NCBI GenBank assembly: GCA_017436605.1
Contig: JAFSCW010000077.1
Location: 1 to 32,479 of the forward strand
Length of the DNA stretch: 32,479 nucleotides
Reading direction: 5' to 3'
Source: Clostridia bacterium
GTDB taxonomy: Bacteria > Bacillota > Clostridia > Christensenellales > Aristaeellaceae
Shown here: piece by piece, positions 30,108-32,479 of the stretch
How the letters are laid out: the number at the start of each line of letters is the position of its first letter
Position numbering within the stretch: the stretch's first letter is position 1
Program-made: the position numbers and the translations under genes
Notes under the pieces: model-generated
Told to the model about the DNA's origin: nothing
Seen by the model: the letters and a program-made list of their open reading frames with translations, nothing else
The model's database searches: none

Positions 30108-31643
30108 ATGGTAAGAAAGCGCGTCGTGACGGGCCTTGGCGCGGCCATGTATGCGCTGCTGGGCGTTTTTGGCTGGCAGGCGGAGCACATGGGGCAGAGC
30201 GATCCTGTGCGCGGGCTGCTGGCCGCTTTGCTGCTGTCTGTGCCGGCATATGCGCTGCTGGCGCAGCTGTTTCGCATCGGGGAAGGAAAACGTATCCAGC
30301 GCGGCGCAAAGCCTTTCAGACCTTTGCGTGCGTTCCTGGGAATTTTCCTTTGCTATCTGCCGATGTTTGCCGTCGCGTTTCCGGGTTCCTTTGCCTATGA
30401 CGTGCCCTTTCAGCTCGAGCAGGTATTCACCGGCGCGTATTCCTCGCATCATCCGCTGCTGCATACGCTGCTGCTGGGCGGATGTGTGAAGCTGGGGCGT
30501 CTGCTTGGGAACATCAACCTCGGCGCGGCGCTGTATACCGCCGTGCAGATGATCGCGCTTGCGGCGTGCTTTGCGGCGGCGTGCGCGTCCATCGCGCGGC
30601 AGGCGGGTGCGCGGGCTGCGCGATTTGCGGCGGTGTTTTTTGCCGTCTATCCGCTGCATATGATGATGGCCGTAAACGCGACGAAGGACGTGCTGTTTTC
30701 CGGCCTGTTTGTGCTGTCGCTGGCGCTGTGGCGCGAGGCGCTTGCCGGCGGGCGGATGAGGCCGGGGCTGCTGGCGGGCAGCGTGCTCTGCGGCGCGGGC
30801 ATGATGCTCCTGCGCAACAATGCGATCTACGCCGTGGCGGTATGGCTGGCGCTGCTGCCGCTGCTGGGCGGGAAGCGCGCGCTCAGGCCGGTCGGCGCGG
30901 CGCTGCTGGCGCTTGCTGTGTGCATGGGCGCAAACAGCGCGATGAAGACGGCGACGGGCGCTGCGAAGGGCGATCTTTGCGAGATGCTCTCCTGGCCGAT
31001 TCAGCAGCTGGCGCGGGTGCGCAATCTGCACGGAGACAGGCTGACCGGGGAGGAGATGCAGGCGATCGACGAGCTGATGCCCGGCGGCGCATGGGCGCTG
31101 TATGATCCCACGATATCCGATCCGGTGAAATTTGAATTCGACACGGAGCGCTTTTTGGCCGATCCCGGGAAATACCTGCGCGCATATGCGTCCATCGGGA
31201 TGAAGTGTCCGAAGGCCTATTTTGACGCGCTGCTGATGCATACCTATTCGTTCCTGTATCCCTATGGGGAATACGGCGTGTCGGGTTATTATCTGCAGAT
31301 GGGCGTGACGGATCAGTATTACGACTGGTGTGATTTTGAGCGGATTTCCTCGCAGAGTTTTGCGCCGCGCGTGCTCGCCTCGCTTTCCTGGCGCTTCGGC
31401 GCGCAGGGCGCGATGCAGATTCCGGTCGTCGGCTATCTGTTCAACATGGGCCTGATCGTCTGGCTGATGCTGTTTTTTGCGCTGCGGGAGGCCTATCGCG
31501 GACGCTGGAGGCTTTTTGCTGCGGCGCTGCTGCCGGTGCTCCTGTGGGGCACGTTCCTGCTGGGGCCGGTGATGGCGGGCCGGTATATCTATCCGTTTGT
31601 CTGCTGTCTGCCGGTCTTGGCGAGCGGTACGAAAGAAAGCTGA
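30108..31643 (+). CDS. Large multispanning membrane protein (GT-C/DUF6020-like)
   Basis: This 511-residue protein has about ten to twelve hydrophobic segments. An early outer loop reads FPGSFAYDVPFQLEQVF...SSHHPLLHTLLLGG, with the acidic and His residues typical of GT-C-fold glycosyltransferases and of DUF6020-like proteins, and a later segment reads NATKDVLFSGLFVLSLALW. A long extracytoplasmic stretch (about 290-430) includes YPYGEYGVSGYYLQM. It may transfer sugars from a lipid carrier onto a surface polymer, but this is inference from layout. Start: ATG 30108, six bases after AAAGGGGG; an in-frame ATG at 30102 lies too close to that site. Confidence 0.7.
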   Translation: MVRKRVVTGLGAAMYALLGVFGWQAEHMGQSDPVRGLLAALLLSVPAYALLAQLFRIGEGKRIQRGAKPFRPLRAFLGIFLCYLPMFAVAFPGSFAYDVPFQLEQVFTGAYSSHHPLLHTLLLGGCVKLGRLLGNINLGAALYTAVQMIALAACFAAACASIARQAGARAARFAAVFFAVYPLHMMMAVNATKDVLFSGLFVLSLALWREALAGGRMRPGLLAGSVLCGAGMMLLRNNAIYAVAVWLALLPLLGGKRALRPVGAALLALAVCMGANSAMKTATGAAKGDLCEMLSWPIQQLARVRNLHGDRLTGEEMQAIDELMPGGAWALYDPTISDPVKFEFDTERFLADPGKYLRAYASIGMKCPKAYFDALLMHTYSFLYPYGEYGVSGYYLQMGVTDQYYDWCDFERISSQSFAPRVLASLSWRFGAQGAMQIPVVGYLFNMGLIVWLMLFFALREAYRGRWRLFAAALLPVLLWGTFLLGPVMAGRYIYPFVCCLPVLASGTKES

Positions 31644-31696
31644 TCATAAGGATAGCGGGAAGCCATGAGATGCTGACTGCGGCGCGGGACGAGGGA

Positions 31697-31848
31697 GGAG
31701 CAGAGCCCCTCCCCTACGGGTGGATTGAAGAAGACTGGTGTAGGGGCGGGGCTCTGCTCCGCCCGAAAGAGTGCCGCATCAAGCAGTTGCGAAGCGAAGA
31801 AGGGTGCAGGGACGATGTTCCTGCCAGGGGGTTGGGGACAGCGTCCCC
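31697..31848. repeat. Intergenic triple-hairpin repeat element
   Basis: Three hairpins stand in a row. The first has 21-base arms (31697-31717 and 31740-31760) that match at 20 positions, with GGAGCAGAGCCCC as its outer part. The second has arms GCAGGGAC/GTTCCTGC (31806-31824, one wobble). The third has arms GGGGAC/GTCCCC (31834-31848). The composition and nested symmetry suggest a REP/MITE-like genomic repeat rather than a simple terminator; there is no T-run. Confidence 0.6.
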
Positions 31849-31867
31849 GAGAAAGGAAGCGTAAATT

Positions 31868-32125
31868 ATGAGACTGGATAAATATCTGAAGGTGTCGCGC
31901 ATCATCAAGCGGCGCACGGTGGCGAAGGAGGCCAGCGAGGGCGGCCGCGTGACGATCAACGGCAAGGTGGCCAAGCCGTCCTCCGAGGTCAAGGAAGGCG
32001 ACGTGCTGGAGATCCGCTTCGGCGAGAAGATGGCGAAGTTCCGGATTCTCAAGGTCGCGGAAACCGTGCGCAAAAACGACGCGGGGCTCATGTATGAGCT
32101 GCTTGCCGGCGAGGAGGATCTGTGA
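31868..32125 (+). CDS. rqcP: S4-domain RNA-binding protein, RqcP-like
   Basis: This 85-residue protein is a single S4 domain (MRLDKYLKVSRIIKRRTVAKEA, then GGRVTINGKVAKPSSEVKEGD) with a short tail. The size and sequence match RqcP (YabO) of Firmicutes, which assists RqcH in adding alanine tails to nascent chains on obstructed 50S ribosomes. GAAAGGAAG precedes the ATG. Its stop overlaps the ispD start by one base (TGATG), so the two are translationally coupled. An Hsp15-type role is the alternative, but length and context favour RqcP. Confidence 0.88.
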   Translation: MRLDKYLKVSRIIKRRTVAKEASEGGRVTINGKVAKPSSEVKEGDVLEIRFGEKMAKFRILKVAETVRKNDAGLMYELLAGEEDL

Positions 32126-32479
32126 TGAATGCTGCTGTGATCGTCGCGGCGGGCCGCGGCTCGCGCATGGGACTGGACCGCAACAAGGTGCTCTATCCCC
32201 TGTGCGGCGAGCCGATTATTGTGTGCACGGTGCGCGCGTTTGAGGAAAGCGGATTGTTTTCGCAGATCGTCGTCGTTACCGGCGCATGCGATCTGGAGGA
32301 GATGCGCGCGATGTTCGATTGCGCGGGCCTTGGCGTGCATGCCGTCGTCGAGGGCGGCGCGGACAGGCAGGAGAGCGTTTACCGCGGCATTGCGGCGGTC
32401 AGCCGGGAGGCGGAGATCATCGCCATCCACGACGGCGCGCGCCCGCTGGTCACGCGCGAGGTCATGGAGGCGACCATTG
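32125..32479 (+). CDS. ispD: 2-C-methyl-D-erythritol 4-phosphate cytidylyltransferase (5' part)
   Basis: The first 118 residues are present and the gene runs out of the window. The N-terminal nucleotide-binding motif AVIVAAGRGSRMGLDRNKVLYPL and the later AIHDGARPLV are hallmarks of IspD, which makes CDP-methylerythritol in the non-mevalonate isoprenoid pathway. GAGGAGG lies upstream, within the end of rqcP. A C-terminal IspF fusion cannot be excluded from this fragment. Confidence 0.95.
   Translation, partial: MNAAVIVAAGRGSRMGLDRNKVLYPLCGEPIIVCTVRAFEESGLFSQIVVVTGACDLEEMRAMFDCAGLGVHAVVEGGADRQESVYRGIAAVSREAEIIAIHDGARPLVTREVMEATI

Noticed and set aside
29496..31241. 581-residue minus-strand frame opposite the large membrane protein
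   Set aside because: It crosses a promoter and terminators, is Arg/His/Gln-rich and lacks motifs; the plus-strand product has a clear membrane pattern.

Overview
The window looks like a chromosomal segment of an anaerobic, fermentative member of the Clostridia (Firmicutes), probably a gut organism. This rests on three distinct [FeFe]-hydrogenases, a polysaccharide- and amino-sugar-use gene set, AGGAGG-type ribosome binding sites and sigma-A type promoters. Most genes are GC-rich. Two stretches are clearly AT-richer and look acquired: 2.55-3.72 kb and about 23.43-28.57 kb. The genus cannot be named from this sequence alone.

Layout. 1-2347: the 3' end of a NuoF/HydB-like subunit and a complete HydA, the end of an NAD(P)H/ferredoxin-linked trimeric hydrogenase operon closed by a strong terminator. 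2555-3707: an AT-rich acyltransferase-3 gene with its own promoter. 3843-4634: a YczE/YitT-like membrane protein. 4648-9667 (minus): a five-gene hydrogenase/sensor operon. It encodes two thioredoxin-like [2Fe-2S] proteins, a PAS-bearing putative sensory hydrogenase, a SpoIIE/PP2C-type phosphatase and a group B-like hydrogenase. 9827-12540: nagB and a GH51 arabinofuranosidase. 12548-13638 (minus): a P1-family (DmpA/NylC-like) self-processing hydrolase. 13702-17116: a degenerate HAD protein, malQ and a 1-phosphofructokinase-like kinase, apparently one operon. 17249-20386: an MBOAT/SGNH pair for acylation of an exported polymer. 20391-23223 (minus): an LRR_5 secreted protein, an MFS transporter and a secreted SH3-like protein.

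23.43-28.57 kb is a putative 5.1-kb integrative element next to a tRNA-Val(GAC). It is bounded by 86/87-bp imperfect direct repeats sharing an identical 38-bp core. It carries a serine recombinase, a secreted protein of unknown function, a TM2/SHOCT membrane protein and a tyrosine integrase with repeated putative binding sites on both sides. Its right end holds a 17-bp copy of the tRNA 3' end and a 103-bp structured inverted-repeat element.

28.7-32.5 kb returns to host-like sequence: an HPr-like protein with a DUF4364-like protein, a large multispanning membrane protein (GT-C/DUF6020-like), a 150-bp triple-hairpin intergenic repeat, an RqcP-type S4 protein and the start of ispD.

The most interesting candidates are the hydrogenase-phosphatase operon, which could convert H2 or redox state into dephosphorylation of an unknown partner, and the tRNA-Val-adjacent element, whose end repeats show compensatory base changes in a hairpin. 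Everything here was read by eye; family assignments come from motifs, not database searches.
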